Under the pieces are notes generated by a model. The model searched no databases. It was not told where the DNA came from and was given only the letters and a program-made list of their open reading frames with translations. Below are positions 36,493 through 51,500 of a stretch of 64,000 nt of DNA, piece after piece. The position numbers were made by a program, and so were the translations under genes. This stretch comes from Sinohyriopsis cumingii (lineage: Eukaryota; Mollusca; Bivalvia; Unionida; Unionidae). The stretch's first letter is position 1. Every line of letters starts with the position of its first letter. The stretch covers positions 50,737,574 to 50,801,573 of the forward strand of contig CM068842.1 of NCBI GenBank assembly GCA_028554795.2, given 5' to 3'.

Positions 36493-39400
36493 CTGCAATA
36501 AACAGATTTTAAAGAGAACATCATGAAAATTAAAATGCATACGCATCAATCTAGTCCAATTTTAATTTCAAGTGAGATCTAACAACAGAAAACTTCACCT
36601 CTGTGACCTCTGCTTATGGTACAGAGACTGACGTTCAATATTACTGAGTGACAATTTGCTGTACTCGCAAGAAAATGTTTTCCATTATAATACCTGGAAC
36701 GGTTTTAACACTAAAGAAGCATATAATAACAAAACTCAATGTTGGTGAATAGTTTTGACGATATTTTTATGAAGGTATACAAACAGGGAAACATCAAAAT
36801 TATACATATCACATGACACAGTATGTCTTCTAAAGTAAATCAACTTTATTTAATGATAAACTCATCTGGTCAGGTATTGCATCAATTAGTATGATAAACT
36901 AATCGAACAAGGTATTTCACCGATTAGTATAATTTTAATGTGAGGTGACAAGTGTGTATGTGTGGTTACTTTTAACGTAGCTTTAACACATTTTCAGTCA
37001 CATCATTACTATGTCTGCAGTGTGGCAGTTTATAGTGATGTCTAGCACTGGGACATCATGCCACAGACATGTAGCATCATGTCCCACCCAGTCATATTAT
37101 CCTGACACCAGGCCAACAAAACCCTAACACTCACCTCTTAATGCTGAGCGTCAAGCGAGGCAGCTGCTAGTACAATTTTTATAAGTCTTTGATATGACTC
37201 GGCTGGGGCACGAACCCGCAACCTCCAGCATCCAAGGCAAAAGCTCTAACCATCTAGGCCACCGGAGCTGTCCACACTTATTGTAAACAGGCTCTAAATG
37301 ACATCACTTTTAGTTTCTATATTATTCTTCTCAATTAAATGAAAACCTGTGCAAACATCATTGCTGTCTTCTTTCTTTATAGTCACGATCATAAAGTTCA
37401 CGAAAAAGCAAATCCTGCAGTAATGCTACATTCTGAATATTACATTAAACTTTCAAAGTGATTTGGACTTATGGCCGTATATAGAAATTAAATAGGGTCT
37501 AAACCTGGCTGAGGATTAGGTGTGACCTTCTGCTAGCCCATGTCAATACACAGTAACCTAGATTTAGGAACAATGCCCATGTAGAAAGTATCCGAAATTA
37601 GTGACCCTGTTTTGCAGAGGCGTAGCTATGATATTTTGCGCCCGGGGACGAACTATAAAATTGGCGCCCCAGCCCTCTCCCCGTTTAATCACATTTTTGA
37701 ATATTACCCTTGTTTACTTATTATAATGTAACGTTGTAAGCCTCATTTTGGCGCCCCTGTACCTTGGCGCCCGGGGACATATGTACCCCCCTGCCCCCCC
37801 CCCCCCCCAGCTACGCCTCTGCCTCTGCCAGTGCTTGCAAGATGATTCAAGTATTATTAAACGTTATTATAATGCAAAATAGTCTTTATTAATTCACCTA
37901 CATTTAAATCGGCTACGTTCTCAGTGAAATTTGAACTTACAGCGATTCCTCCATCTTTAATCATTTGTCCTAGTTCGGCGAAAGATAGAAACTCGTTTAG
38001 AATCAATTTCTTGCCAACGAGCCAGCCAACAAAACTGCAGTCCTCCCAAGCCACGCCCATCACAAGTGACAGCGGCATGAACACATAGGAAAATATTATC
38101 TGAAATAAAGCAAGTAAAATGTTCCTTGTTTGTGACATATTTCTGTAGAGATGATTTGTCATCCATATTTACATCTTCATGCATCACTGTGTGCATCCAT
38201 CCACCCACCCATCCATCCACCCACCTATCCATCCATCCACCCACCTATCCATCCATCAACCCACCCACCCATCCATCCACCCACCTATCCATCCATCCAC
38301 CCACCCACCCATCCATCCACCCACCTATCCATCCATCCACCCACCCACCCATCCATCCACCCACCTATCCATCCATCCACCCCCCCCACCCATCCATCCA
38401 CCCACCTATCCATCCATCCACCCACCCACCCATCCATCCACCCACCTATCCATCCATCCATACATACGGTGTTTTCTTACTTGACCTCAACTTCATCTTC
38501 ACATTTTTTATCACTTTTTTTAAGACCACAGTTTTAGGACATATTCTTGACTGTAAACAAACTTTCCTTTTGCATATTAGATACCTCAGGGACAAAAACC
38601 CAAAAGCCCTGCATATTACACAGTTCGTGTCAAACTCAGACTGGGGAGAAAATCAGAAGGTCTTACTCCGGTTATGAACAACATTATTAAAATAAGACCA
38701 AGACGATGTCTCGACTGTATGGATTAGCATGCAAATCTTACCTATTGATGCTTGATCCAATGCACATATTTCAACTTAAACTTTCCCCTGAAGCATTTAA
38801 AACTTCCCATTCAGAATGCGTCTGTGCTGCGTGAATAATCCATCACTTAATCTCAGACGAACGAAATTATCTAGTCATTATCAAACTATCCGCCAACCAA
38901 TCCAACCCAGCACTTGATGTCGTCCTGGGCCCGAACTACCAAACCTCGTACTCTAGGACACCAAATTTTATTCCAGCTTCCAGCATACGAATTCATCCTC
39001 ATCAAGAAGCTGCAAAACTCAAGTTAACCAAAAACACAAAATTCTCCATTCCCAAATTACTATCTTGGTTCGTAACCCTACCTCCTCAATAATATTTGAT
39101 CTTTGCGATTACATAACGTCTACTATTGGTTCGTAACCCTACCTCCTCAATAATATTTGATCTTTGCGATTACATAACGTCTACTATTGGTTCGTAACCC
39201 TACCTCCTCAATAATATTTGATCTTTGCGATTACATAACGTCTACTATTGGTTCGTAACCCTACCTCCTCAATAATATTTGATCTTTGCGATTACATAAC
39301 GTCTACTATTGGTTCGTAACCCTACCTCCTCAATAATATTTGATCTTTGCGATTACATAACGTCTACTACTGTACTAATCTTCTCATGATACAGAAACAA

Positions 39401-42400
39401 TTCAACGCAATGTGAACTTCGTATAGTGGCCATACGTTCCTGTATACAGGTTGTTGTAAAGATGGAGACAAGGTTGCACCAGCCATTTTCAACAAAAGCC
39501 CATGGCACCATCTTATACATACATACCTTACTTTCTAATCTTTCTGTCCTACTTTCTAACTTTCTGTCTTTCTAGCTCACTTACCTTGAAAATATACAAC
39601 CGGAGAAACAATGTTGCACTATCAACTGCGTTTTATATACAAGGGCCTAGCGTTTGCTCTAAAATAGCTTGAACAGAGTTATCTGATATTTTCTTTACTT
39701 TTCATAACAATAAATATTTTCATATGGTAAATTTAAAATAATTAGAGTTCTTTTTACAATACCTTGTCCCTATTTGTTATTTGTTTGGAAAGATCATTTT
39801 TTTCTTACCATGCATAAGAGATGACTGCTTAGAGTTTGATGTTTCCTTGTGCAGAGAGGGAATGTGAGATGATTGCTTAGAGATTGATGTTTCCTTGTGC
39901 AGGGAGGGAATGTGAGATGATTGCTTAGAGTTTGATGTTTCCTTGTGCAGAGGGGTAATGCTTCTTTTTTGTACTGGACCTTAATCTGTTCAATAATAAT
40001 GAAAAGTGGAACGGGCAGAACATTTTAGTTGAACTATACAAATTGGTTTTCTTTGTTCTCGCACATCGCTCCTCACCTGAAAGCTCAGTTGCGGATAACC
40101 GACCCTCCCTCCTAGGTACGACATAAATGAGTCCAGTAAGGTGAGAAAAGCTAGGAAAGCTATCAAGTTCACCACCACATACGCTACTAGTTTAATGGCA
40201 TCCGCTGCTCCCACTGATATCGCCTCCAGGATGTTAACTTCTCTCCTGAGGACATAATTATATAAAAAAGATGGAGCATTGTGGTACATTGTAAAATCAA
40301 GACTCGTGTGTTTTACTACTATTCTTGCTATATAGTTTACATAGAGTACAACATAACTTGGTTCCCTTCCGATGTCAGAAATGATCTGGCAACTATTTAG
40401 GACACACATTATTTTACTTTGAATGTATTCCACTTTCTACCAGTGGATGCCAAGGAAGCATCAGGGAACAGATCATGCCTCTTTGTAGACCATATGTGAA
40501 AATAAATAGTGTGCCGAAGGAAATAGATGATAGCTATGAAAAGTTTCTTCATCTCTAGAAAGATATTTAAGCTTTCCCAGATAAATTGCTTTAACTCCAT
40601 TTGTTCTCTAAGCTATTAGGTGAAATTACGAGTTTATAGTAAATTGGAAGTAAAAGTGATATGCCTAACAAGGTACATGTACTTGGTAGTCCGAGTTTCC
40701 TCTGACCCTTGTCACCCCATTCTTTACATTTGGACATTTATGTTGGGGTGTAGGGTTAGAGTCCATTCCCTATATAAAAAAAGTTGGAATTCGCCGACAC
40801 CATTTGGTGTCGGCGCGGGGTACCCGCTTTTTAGCCAGCCCAGCAAACATGAATTACCTTTCATCGAGATATACCTGCATGAAATCGATAGGAATATGAT
40901 TTATATTCTCAAAAATCATGAGCATAGCATTCGTCATGTCTTTAATCCGCTGACAGACCAGACGAAATTATGTCGTTGCTGAAATGGGGTGGCAAGGGTC
41001 AGAGGAAACTTCGTAACTTTTATAAATCTGAGATCATACACACACACGTATATATGCATATATACTTTAAACATCTGAATACAGCTTCAAATGCCAAAAA
41101 TGCTTGGCTTGTATTCTTTTCTATCTTAAATCTTCTGGTTGAAAATAGCAATGAAACATAGAACTTGCCTTTAAACTGTTTTAAATGGTATTATCTATCA
41201 TCTTCAATAAAACTAAGGGAAAAAAGGAGATAAAGGAACAGACAATTGCTGTTACATATGAACTTTTCAAACACATGGATTAATACACAAGGAGAGGAAC
41301 GTATAAAAGCTTCAACTGATTCAGTGATTTATCTCAAAGGAGACCACTGAATGACGACATATGAAAGTGATGTACCAGTATAATAAATCAGCATACAAAC
41401 GTAATTTAAAAACACTAAAGTTCTACATTTTGCAAAGAAGAAAGAAACTGGATATGTCAAATATTGCGAGAAAACAAACCCAGCTGTAATCTTGATTTCC
41501 TTCTGGGATTTAATTTTTGGAATTTCCGTTTCTGGTAGACTTAGTTTAGACACAGCCAGAGCTGCAGGAGCCGACATGAATGAGGCGGAAATGACGTGTT
41601 CAGCTGGAACCTGCAATCATGAACGTGACTAAGTATATAGAAGAGAAAAAGCACACAAAAATAAAAGATCTCAGCAGGGAAGGAGAGGTAGTAGATGGAT
41701 TGGGGTGATGAATCTTGACATACTGTATTTAAACAAAACATAGAGGAATTATCACTGGAACTGGAGAAGAGATGTTTTTCTCTCTAAAGTGTTTTTGTTG
41801 TTGAAATTAGGCTCTATTACCTTCAAGATTTTTTTCAGATGCTTTCATTATTGGTAAACTTTATTTAAAGAAGATATGCTATGCTGAAATGTACAAGTGC
41901 ATATACAATCTATTTAGAATGTGCTAGGACTTTTAAAGAAGTTACATGTTCCGTCATCTCCAAAAATAGACACTTACATAACTGAAGTTAACAGTAATGT
42001 TCTATCCTGAAAATAATGCAATAAATTGTCGTTAACACAAATAAACTTCCACAAAAGCTCTTTCTAACTTTTTATATATCTAAATAACTGTCGAAATGTT
42101 CCACAACATTGTCGTAGAGTGTTTACATCAGACAGAGAATACATGAACATTTTTCCTTAAAAATCAAAAAGGTCGAGCTAGTGAAATCGGCACCAGAGAA
42201 AGAAAACTTCCCGGTGCACTTCGCACATATCATCTGGGTTGTGATTGTTTGCTTCAGGCTAGTTAGGAAGCATGAAATGGGGAGATTTTATTCGGTACTT
42301 AATAAGTGAGGAAAATATAATGTTGCCATTTTCGTCATTCCCAACGTTTTAGGTACTTGAATAAAGGCAGAGTCAACAGACTCGTGGATTCTTTAAAGTG

Positions 42401-44921
42401 ACCAGTTTCCACTTGCATGTAAATGATTTAGGCTACATTTATGGTGACTTGCTGAAATTTTGAAAATGTTTGAAAAGAAACTGTCTGTCGTATCCGGATG
42501 AATTTTGAGCGATCACTAAAGCTTACTGACCATTACGATTTAACTCTTTTATGTCCAAATCAAAATCCCACTGAATGAAATCAGGAAGAGCATTGTATCA
42601 CAAAATATCTTTTCACTCTCATCCGGGAGCACGCTACAATTCCGACAGCGATAAAATAAAGATTCTTGAATGCATTCGTGCAAACTCAATGAGCATCACA
42701 AAAGTCAGGAATGTGAATCCCAGTTTCTTAGAAACAATACAACTGTAGTCTATATACAGTTTGTTTGGATCGGGTGATACAATACCTAATCTAGTTCGTT
42801 TTCACATCTCTTAATGCAACACGGGTGATCCAACATGACCACTTGATGAGATATCTACCCTTGAAAAGTATTAAAAGCTTTTAAATTTGTACATTCATTC
42901 TGTCCTCATTTTGGGCACACTTCCAAAAATTGCAAGCACTTTTCTGTTGCTGAAATTGTTTCATGTGATGTTGATCGAAGCACGATTGACTCGCAGTTAT
43001 TAATCGCGTTGTTGGTGATGCTGTGATAATGGTGGTGTTGTATGGATAATTTGTCGATAGGTTGATTGTTATGTTGGTTAATTCATTGTCTGATTGTCAT
43101 ATTGACCATAACATGTGTGGTAAGATATCAATGACAAAATGAATGACCTTGGTCATAGTAGCTCGGCAAAAGATCTTTAATAGTTTCTTTTATCTTTTTA
43201 TCATACTGCCATAATATTTCCATTAAGGTTTCTCTTTGTGAAACACATGTATGTAAATGTGATGGATCTACATAGACTCTTAATAGGTCAATGGAACGTT
43301 GAGAGACTTACCGGTAAGAAGGACATAAAAAAACAATTAAAAAATTGCTTTCTTAGCTCAAAAGAAAAGAGAAAAGAAATTCGAAATGCAAACAAAAGTA
43401 GTCATGTAGATTATGTAGATTACTAATAAACTAAGAAACCTATTGTCTATTGATTATCAGTTCTGAAAGCTATCATAACCTTTATAAAGTTTCATTTACA
43501 CGTACTTGATTTCTATGATCTGCATTGCACTTGTCATGCTCAACATCTTTTCACCTAAGCTTATTCATTGTCATCGTGTTTAAATTAATATTGATCTCTC
43601 TGAAGTCTTTTCTAATGTCTTTCAGATTATTATTTGCATCTTCTCGTTCTCCCTCTTTATAATAGGTTTTAAGGATAGCCGATTATCGCTTTTCATCCAG
43701 ACCCCCCGCCCCCATAATAGAGGTCCAAAACATCTGTCTGACATAAAACTTTCAATTACTTTCTCCGCCTGATTGGTTCACTTACCTTAATTCTCTCATA
43801 CTGATATTTTTTCTTACCCCAAACTCAACATATGCAGCAATGACCGTGCCAGCCACTGTAGCAAAGCCACTGGTCATTACGGAATTCATCTCAGAGCGGG
43901 TCAACCGAGACAAGAAAGGCTTCAGGGCAATACTGGACTCTACCTGGTCAAAATAATTAAACAAAATTATATTTGTGTCTACAGCTTAAATCTTGTAAAT
44001 TAAATTATTACTGATTCAGGTTATCATACGAGTGCTAATAGTTTGTGTACAATAAATGTGTGTGAAGAAGAAACAGAGGAGATAAGAGTAAATAAGAACT
44101 GATTCGAGAATAATTCAGATAGAACATAATACAAAGTAGCATAGTGATTTTAATACCAATTGCGACACAATGAATTTCGATATTGCGTCGAATGATTTTT
44201 TCTTCACACTTGATCACACTGTGTTGATACAAGTTCTGAGAGTGACTCAGTGGTAAGAGTCCCTGACTCACGACTGAAAGGGTGCATGTTCGAATCCTAC
44301 CATCGGACCGGCCTGGGTCAGCTACTGTTGCGTGTACCTGAGCATGGCACTTTACTCCAATTGCCTCGGCTCTAACTAACCTACTTGTGTTATTCTGCCG
44401 TAAAACACCAAACTGAAACCAAACTCTGAGACTTACTAGAAAATGTTTGGTCTTTCAATCATTGTCTACTCTTAAGATTTCGTGATGAACTGCAGCTCTT
44501 CTGTCTATAAAGAAACCACCGTAGCTCAGTTGATCGTGTGTCGGAATCAAGAGTTGCAGGTTCGATCGATACACACTTAGGTCTGCTCCGTCGGTGTTTC
44601 CTTGGGAAAGGACATTAGCTCCCATTTCCTCGGCACCATATGCCAATGACGTGTTAAGTAGAAACAAAATCTTCTGGCTAAACTTTACATTTCATTTCCA
44701 TGTCTCAGTAGAGAAACCCCATAAATGTTTTTATATCGTTATAACAGGTTATTTATTATATCATAGTGAGATATTGTAATGTATCAGTAGGAGAAAGGTT
44801 ATATCGCCACAGTGGCGATATCATTTTTGGAACTAATTCATTACATATTTAGACCTATTTTCTTTTTCTTCTTCTTCTTCTTCTTTTTCGCTCTCCCTTC
44901 TCTCTTTCTCCCTCCACATTA

Positions 44922-44977
<56 letters not shown>

Positions 44978-47900
44978 TCTAGAGTACATGGATGCAATTA
45001 GTGAGGTACCGTCAAGAAATTCCTAAAAGCGAACTACAACAGCAAAAATAATACTTTCATTATTAACTTTTTTATATTTAGTTTTCTGTATGTATAATGG
45101 AAACTATCAGTGACTGAACTTGCATGACATGTTGCTATGTGTCTCTCTCATAGTACTGCATACCTGTAATACTCTACCACAGACGGTTATATTTACATCT
45201 ACATTTTTAGTAATAAAGAAATCGTTATTAGATACAGTAATACGATTTTAAGTAGCATTTGTAACTCGTGTCAATTTCGTGTATGAAAATGAAGGAAAAA
45301 TTGGCTGTTAATTGGAAACCGAAATTAAGTGACAAAAATAAATTGGATACCTAGCCTGCAATCTTGCTAGAGCCACGCCAAAATTTGAAACGTTTGAATG
45401 TATAAGGACGAAAATCCTTTGAAGCAAACTCACAATCACTAAAATCTTTTATATAAAGATTTTACACTTTGAAGTCACAACCGTTTGGACCTTAACAGTA
45501 TCAATCCGTACATGAAACGTGTTAACAAAAGTAACAAAGTAATAAACTCATCATTTCGATAAAATACACAAGATGAGGCCAGACATATAAGCTAACGTTT
45601 CAAAAGTCGTCGTCCCAAAATTATTTTGAAATTTCGGAACCTCTTTTTATCGATGTAGTACTGCAGCTCTTAATTGCATTGACACATAATGATGAAAATG
45701 CATACAAATCGACTGATTTTGCTTTTAAAATATATATGAAAAAAATTGCGATATGCATTGTAAAAACAAATAATGCCTTGCCGCATGTAGGTGTCTATCA
45801 TTTAAGAACCTGCCTGTCTGAGACCTTCTCAGCGTTGACTGTTCATTGTGCATTTCCGCTAAATGGTTCATCGTGTGTTTCAGCTAGGTTGGTAGTGGAC
45901 TCAGGTTGCTTGCAGTGCTGAACATTTTTAGCACATGGTAACCCTGCTATAATCATAGAGCAATGAGCGTGCTTGCCACTTTTGTCCCGAGAGAGAAGAC
46001 AAAGCCATTCATTTTACTCATCCAAATATCTAAATCCCCTTGATAAAATGCTACAGAAATGTTCAACTTTCCCTATATTTTTTAAATGTCAGAAGTCTGT
46101 TTAGGAAGTGAAATATATGAGCTTCGGAATAGAGGGGCTTTATGTTATTATATTTTACTCGTAATTTAGTCAGTGGATAAAAATAGAATCATTTTATCAG
46201 CAGGACCATAATGATTATATTGAATGCAGACGATTATTATCCGACGTTCCACATAATACACCAGACTTGATGGTTCATTCCTTTATATAGGTTTGCATTT
46301 AGTGCAAGTGGATTATACCTTGCCACCTGATCAACGAGAATGTAAGCTGGAGTTGCTACTAATCTTACCTACGCAATTTAAGTGTGTGCGTGTGTGCGTG
46401 TGTGTGTGTGTGTGCCATACTTTCTGCATACTCATTTGCTGTCCAACGAAAACGTGTGTCGAAATTTCCTCATATTCAACCCCGACCAGTCAAAATGTGC
46501 CAAACCTTTCTCTTACTATTAACTGACATATCAGAATGTGTTTTGAACCTTTCACGTACCATTCCCTGTCCAGTCAAAATGTGCGCTTAACATTTTTTGT
46601 ACCATTACCTGATCTGTCAAAGTGTGCGCCGAACCTTTCTCGTACCATTACCTGACCAATGAAGATGTGTGCCTATCCTTTCTCATACCATTACCTGACT
46701 AATCAAAATATGTGCCTATCCTTTCTCGTATCATTACCTGACCAATGAAGATGTGTGCCGCGGTAGCAAAGGATTCGATGGGTGTCGTCTGCATGAAGAA
46801 CTGGAGGCAGATGGCTATTGCTTTGATTACGACCTGCATGACGCCCAGATAATACAACACATGTACGATGGAGCTGAAGAACACCACTACAGGCAGAATC
46901 TGCATGGGAATGAAGTAATTATCAATTTTATAAACTTATTTCTCTTCAATTGCTAGCTAACGAGGTAACCTACATTTGAGCACTTACATTAACGAATATA
47001 GGTAACACAGAAAGGAAACAAAACATTCAGCAAGAAACAGTACACCTTTACTAAATATTAATACGGTTGCTTTATCCATTTAATTTTTCATTCTTTTGCT
47101 TTAAAAAAATACAATTGGAAAAAAGGTATAGTCAGGGTTGAATAGGGTCGCTTGTATATTTTGAGTTAATAGCGACTTTCTTTGACATTAACGTTGGCTG
47201 AACTACTGCAAATATTTATTTTTCAAAACAAGATAGAATGTGATGTATGTACGTTTTGCAAGATGCAAGGCTACTTGCTTTAAATGCCACTGGATGAAGA
47301 ATGTAGTTTTCTCCGAAAACAAATTTAGATCCGGTGTCGGTGTATTCCAGCAGTATTGTCACCTGTTCCCCGGCCCACTTACAGGCAATGTAACCAGTCC
47401 GCCAACGAAGAATCAAGATACCCAGTGCAAACTGCAGCAGCACTCCCCAGACAACAGGAATCCAGTCCACCTTTAGAAAAAAGTCTTTAAATGCATGCAT
47501 CTAGCTTTTAATTATGTTATCAAATAAATCTTAACGTATGTATTGTCTGCTTACGTACGATGGTTGATGACACTGAAGGTTGACACGTAATGACTAGCCT
47601 TTTTGACACTTGTTGTCATTTAGTATCAGTACCTAGGTTGTGTCACACGCGAATATTACAATTTCTTTCATGATTATCTATTTTATGCTGCAAAGATCTA
47701 TTGATCCACGCATTCAGTTATCCGTTTTTTATTCAAATTTATCACTTATCATCGAAACTACCCTCATCGTTTATCTGCTTTTTCTCACCTTGTTAGCATA
47801 TATGTACATTTCATATTTCATATTCAAGATGTGTTTTAAGTGTTGTGCCTAGTATGTTCCTTCTACAGCAACAGATTTGACGGCCACGTGGGTAGGCGTC

Positions 47901-48442
47901 ATTCAACGCAGGGAGAAGATGTTGCCTGATTCAATATCTTTGGTTGTTGTTGTTGTTGTTCCGTAAAGTAAGGACAGAACATTCATTCCTGACATAAAAA
48001 GTTGTGTTTCAACTAAAGAATCTCAGAGACATTTCGGTGTCGTAGCAAAGCTTATTCACCTGTGACCCCTGTCAATCTCATCGAACGATCAAACGAACCA
48101 GTTTAGACCTATAATTTGTGACCATAGACGTGTTGTAATCCATCAAAGAAAAGTATTCATTAAAATCAATTAAAAGCTCCATTAGAAATTTGTGTTTGCT
48201 GATTTCATGAAAACAAGAATAGAAATATTCCAAATACTTTCATTTTATTTCATGCTGAACAGCAACCAGTAATGTTTTCCTGATGTTTTCATTTTGATCT
48301 CGATTCCGTGGACGCTTGCATGTTCACCGTCTTGCAATATCCATAACTGCACTTTAGTCGATATAATGGCTTCTTCTTGCATAAGCAAATATCGAGGAAT
48401 AATGGAATAATCGCCACTTGCAAGGCTTGGTTTTCGTCACAC

Positions 48443-48521
<79 letters not shown>

Positions 48522-51500
48522 CCCATAATAAAGTATGTAAGATTGTTTGTCTGGCATTGAGAACATTTGATCCTGGTGCTTGAATATATGCATCATAGAG
48601 GGTAAGAAATGTTAAAAACATGGAGAACAAGGAAACCCAGGGATAGAAGCCAACGCAAATATCCGCACTTTGTAACCTTCCGACTCCCTTCCCACCCACC
48701 CTGAAGTTATAAAACGTTCGTTATCCTCTACTCATCTTCATAAAGCGGCATTTTAAACACATCCATGTTTTGCCAATCAATGTAGGAAAAACAGACTGAC
48801 GCACGAACTAATATGACCAACCACAAAGTGCGAATATATCATTTTCATCAAGTGTCATGCGTATGATAGAAAATGTACCCAACCTTTTTTTTTCACATGC
48901 ACCAGAAAACTTAGATAAAAATGCTCTATGGCAGCTAAAATGAATTAGATTGGAAGGTAAAGGGTCATGACTTACTTGGAAGATAAAGGGTGAGACTTAC
49001 TTGGAGGATAATGGGGGATGACTTACTTGCAATGGACTTTCTGAGGTGACAAAGAGAAATATAAGGAAGATAACCAGACCGGATAGTGGAATCCATTTAT
49101 AGGAGTTGTCCCAAACATCTATTATGAGGAAAATGGCAAGACTCATAACACACACCAACGTAGAAACTCTGCATGGGAGGAAAAAAAAAGAGAAAATTTG
49201 TGATTTATTAATTTGTATTTCTTCTTATTCAGGAATATACCGACTATATTTTTCTAGATATTCTTATTATTAAACATGCAAGCATTCATTATGCTTATTG
49301 TACCAGTAAGTTCGAATTTCTCATGAAGTAGTCTACTTTGTGGACTCAATGAAGTAACAGTTGCCTGTGATAAGACTACATAATTATATCAGGGGAATGT
49401 TTTTGACGGGGAAAACAGACATGTTAGCCTCAGTGCTTGGAATTAAAAGCATGGCTAGACCATGTCCGATAGAATCAATTCTACAGCTTGTGCAAGCGGA
49501 AGTATTTGTGCTCTCACAATAATGCTTAGTTGTGATCTAGAATTCATAAAACGTCCACGATTGAGACAGAATTTTTTCAGATCTTTTGGGATAAAGTATA
49601 TTTAAAACTATTGGTGATACTTTATGGAACTTTCCGTTTTCGTAACTTTTTCTGTAAAATACTCTTGAAAGTTTTAAACTTTCTCTTTCAAACAACTATG
49701 ATTTCTAACAATTGGGATTTGATTTAAAGTCCAGGTCTTTCATTAGAAGGTTATGTGTGTGTGTGTGTAACATTTTTATTAGCCCTCTAATAGATTTGCA
49801 TGGGTCAGGGTTTGCCATTCCATCTTCAGCGTATGCTTAAGGACAATGTATGTTCTATTACATTCACTATGAGATGATGATTAGATTTACATGACCAATA
49901 ATTTTGGGATCAACAATTACATTCACAAATGGGATTTTAGCAAAATTAAAAAGTATATATAACAAAAACACATACATACATCTGACGTGTTGTTCAGACG
50001 AAAGGTATTATATTGATTATTTTAAAAATATTTTTGCCTCTCTGAAACATACATGAATATTTTAAACAGTCCCCCCCCCCTCCAAACACGAATCAAATAT
50101 TTATCAATAATGGTATACATACAGTTTTTAAATTTAATCCAGAAAATGAACATCTTTACTTCATACAAATATTTATATTTGGTTCATCTGCATATTCGCA
50201 TACAGAACACAGTGAATTATTACTAATAACGATTCTATTCGGATACTTAATGGCTGTCAATATTTAATGAATTAATCTGTATTAAAACCACCGTAACTTC
50301 GTATCGTTATTATATTTGTACATGTTTTTATATATTTTACTAGTCTGTAAATTTATCGGAAAATTCAACTGCTCAATAAAAGTGTTACAAAATCTCGATG
50401 ATCCTTTGTTGTCACTTATCACTAATTGAATGCTTACGAAAATAAAGATGCATGACGGTGCTCTAAAAGCATTTTTTATTCTAGAACCGGTTGCTTGTAT
50501 AGTATGGCTATATTTAATACATAAAAGATACGCAAACTATCTACAGTCACATTTCTCACAAAATTACACACTTGTTTCTTCTTTAATTTCTATTAAAATA
50601 CTTCCATTATACCAACTTAGTAAATGCAAAATGTTGTCTGGATTAGTCAACATTCGCTCATCTTGTATTTAAACAAAGTATTGTATATTTCCTTCCAAAA
50701 GGGATTTATTGTTTGTGTAGCTAATTTTCTGGCACATTTATAGCCAAAATGTATTACATTCGAAACATAAGTATGGAGTTCATGAAGTATTTGATATTGA
50801 TGACGGCCTAACCCAATTAAGCGGGAGGGACTTAATACAAAAATCAATGTGTCTCATTTTGCAAGCAATAAAGACATAAGCCTGAATAACCGAGTTCATG
50901 CGGCTATGTCAGTGCCATTCCAAATATACTAAAAGAGAACTGAGTTCACAAAGGTTTTGGAAGTGCACGATGAATAGGAGCAAACACTGAGTTTTTACAA
51001 CATCCACTTTGCCTAGAACATTTAAATGTTTGGGGTTTTCTCTTATTTTCTATAATTTGTATATCAGATTATTTTGAATTAAGTTTAAGAGGTTGTATTT
51101 AATTCAGATTTACATTAAAAATTGTAACCAAACACCATAATGGGATCTTTTATCCAATGTGTATTTCTCTCCAGACACAGTTGCTCTTGGCTGCCAAGTG
51201 GCTCCTGTTTTTCAATATTTGCTTTCGAACCCAAAGATTGGTGATATTTGTTTAAAAGTTCTGAAGATTTTTAATGCATTTCCGATCCATCTAACATTAT
51301 TCCCGTGTCATCGAAATATTAGAAAAGTTTGTTTAAAAATCATTGTTATATCTAATTCATTCCTAACTACAGTGTTCAGTAGTTCTACGTATACAAGAAT
51401 CAGATATGGTGAAATAGATTTTCCTTGTCTTGAACCTATTCTAATTCTAACGAAATTCTCAAAAAAGGTCCATTTTGTTTTACATAAAGATTTGCATCAT

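Noticed and set aside
38126..38677. His/Pro/Ser-rich 183-residue open frame
   Set aside because: Encoded by a CCATCCACCC microsatellite inside an SLC28 intron, open in three frames.
39061..39369. CRISPR-like array
   Set aside because: Repeats are 61 bp and contiguous, with no unique spacers, in an animal intron; it is a tandem repeat.
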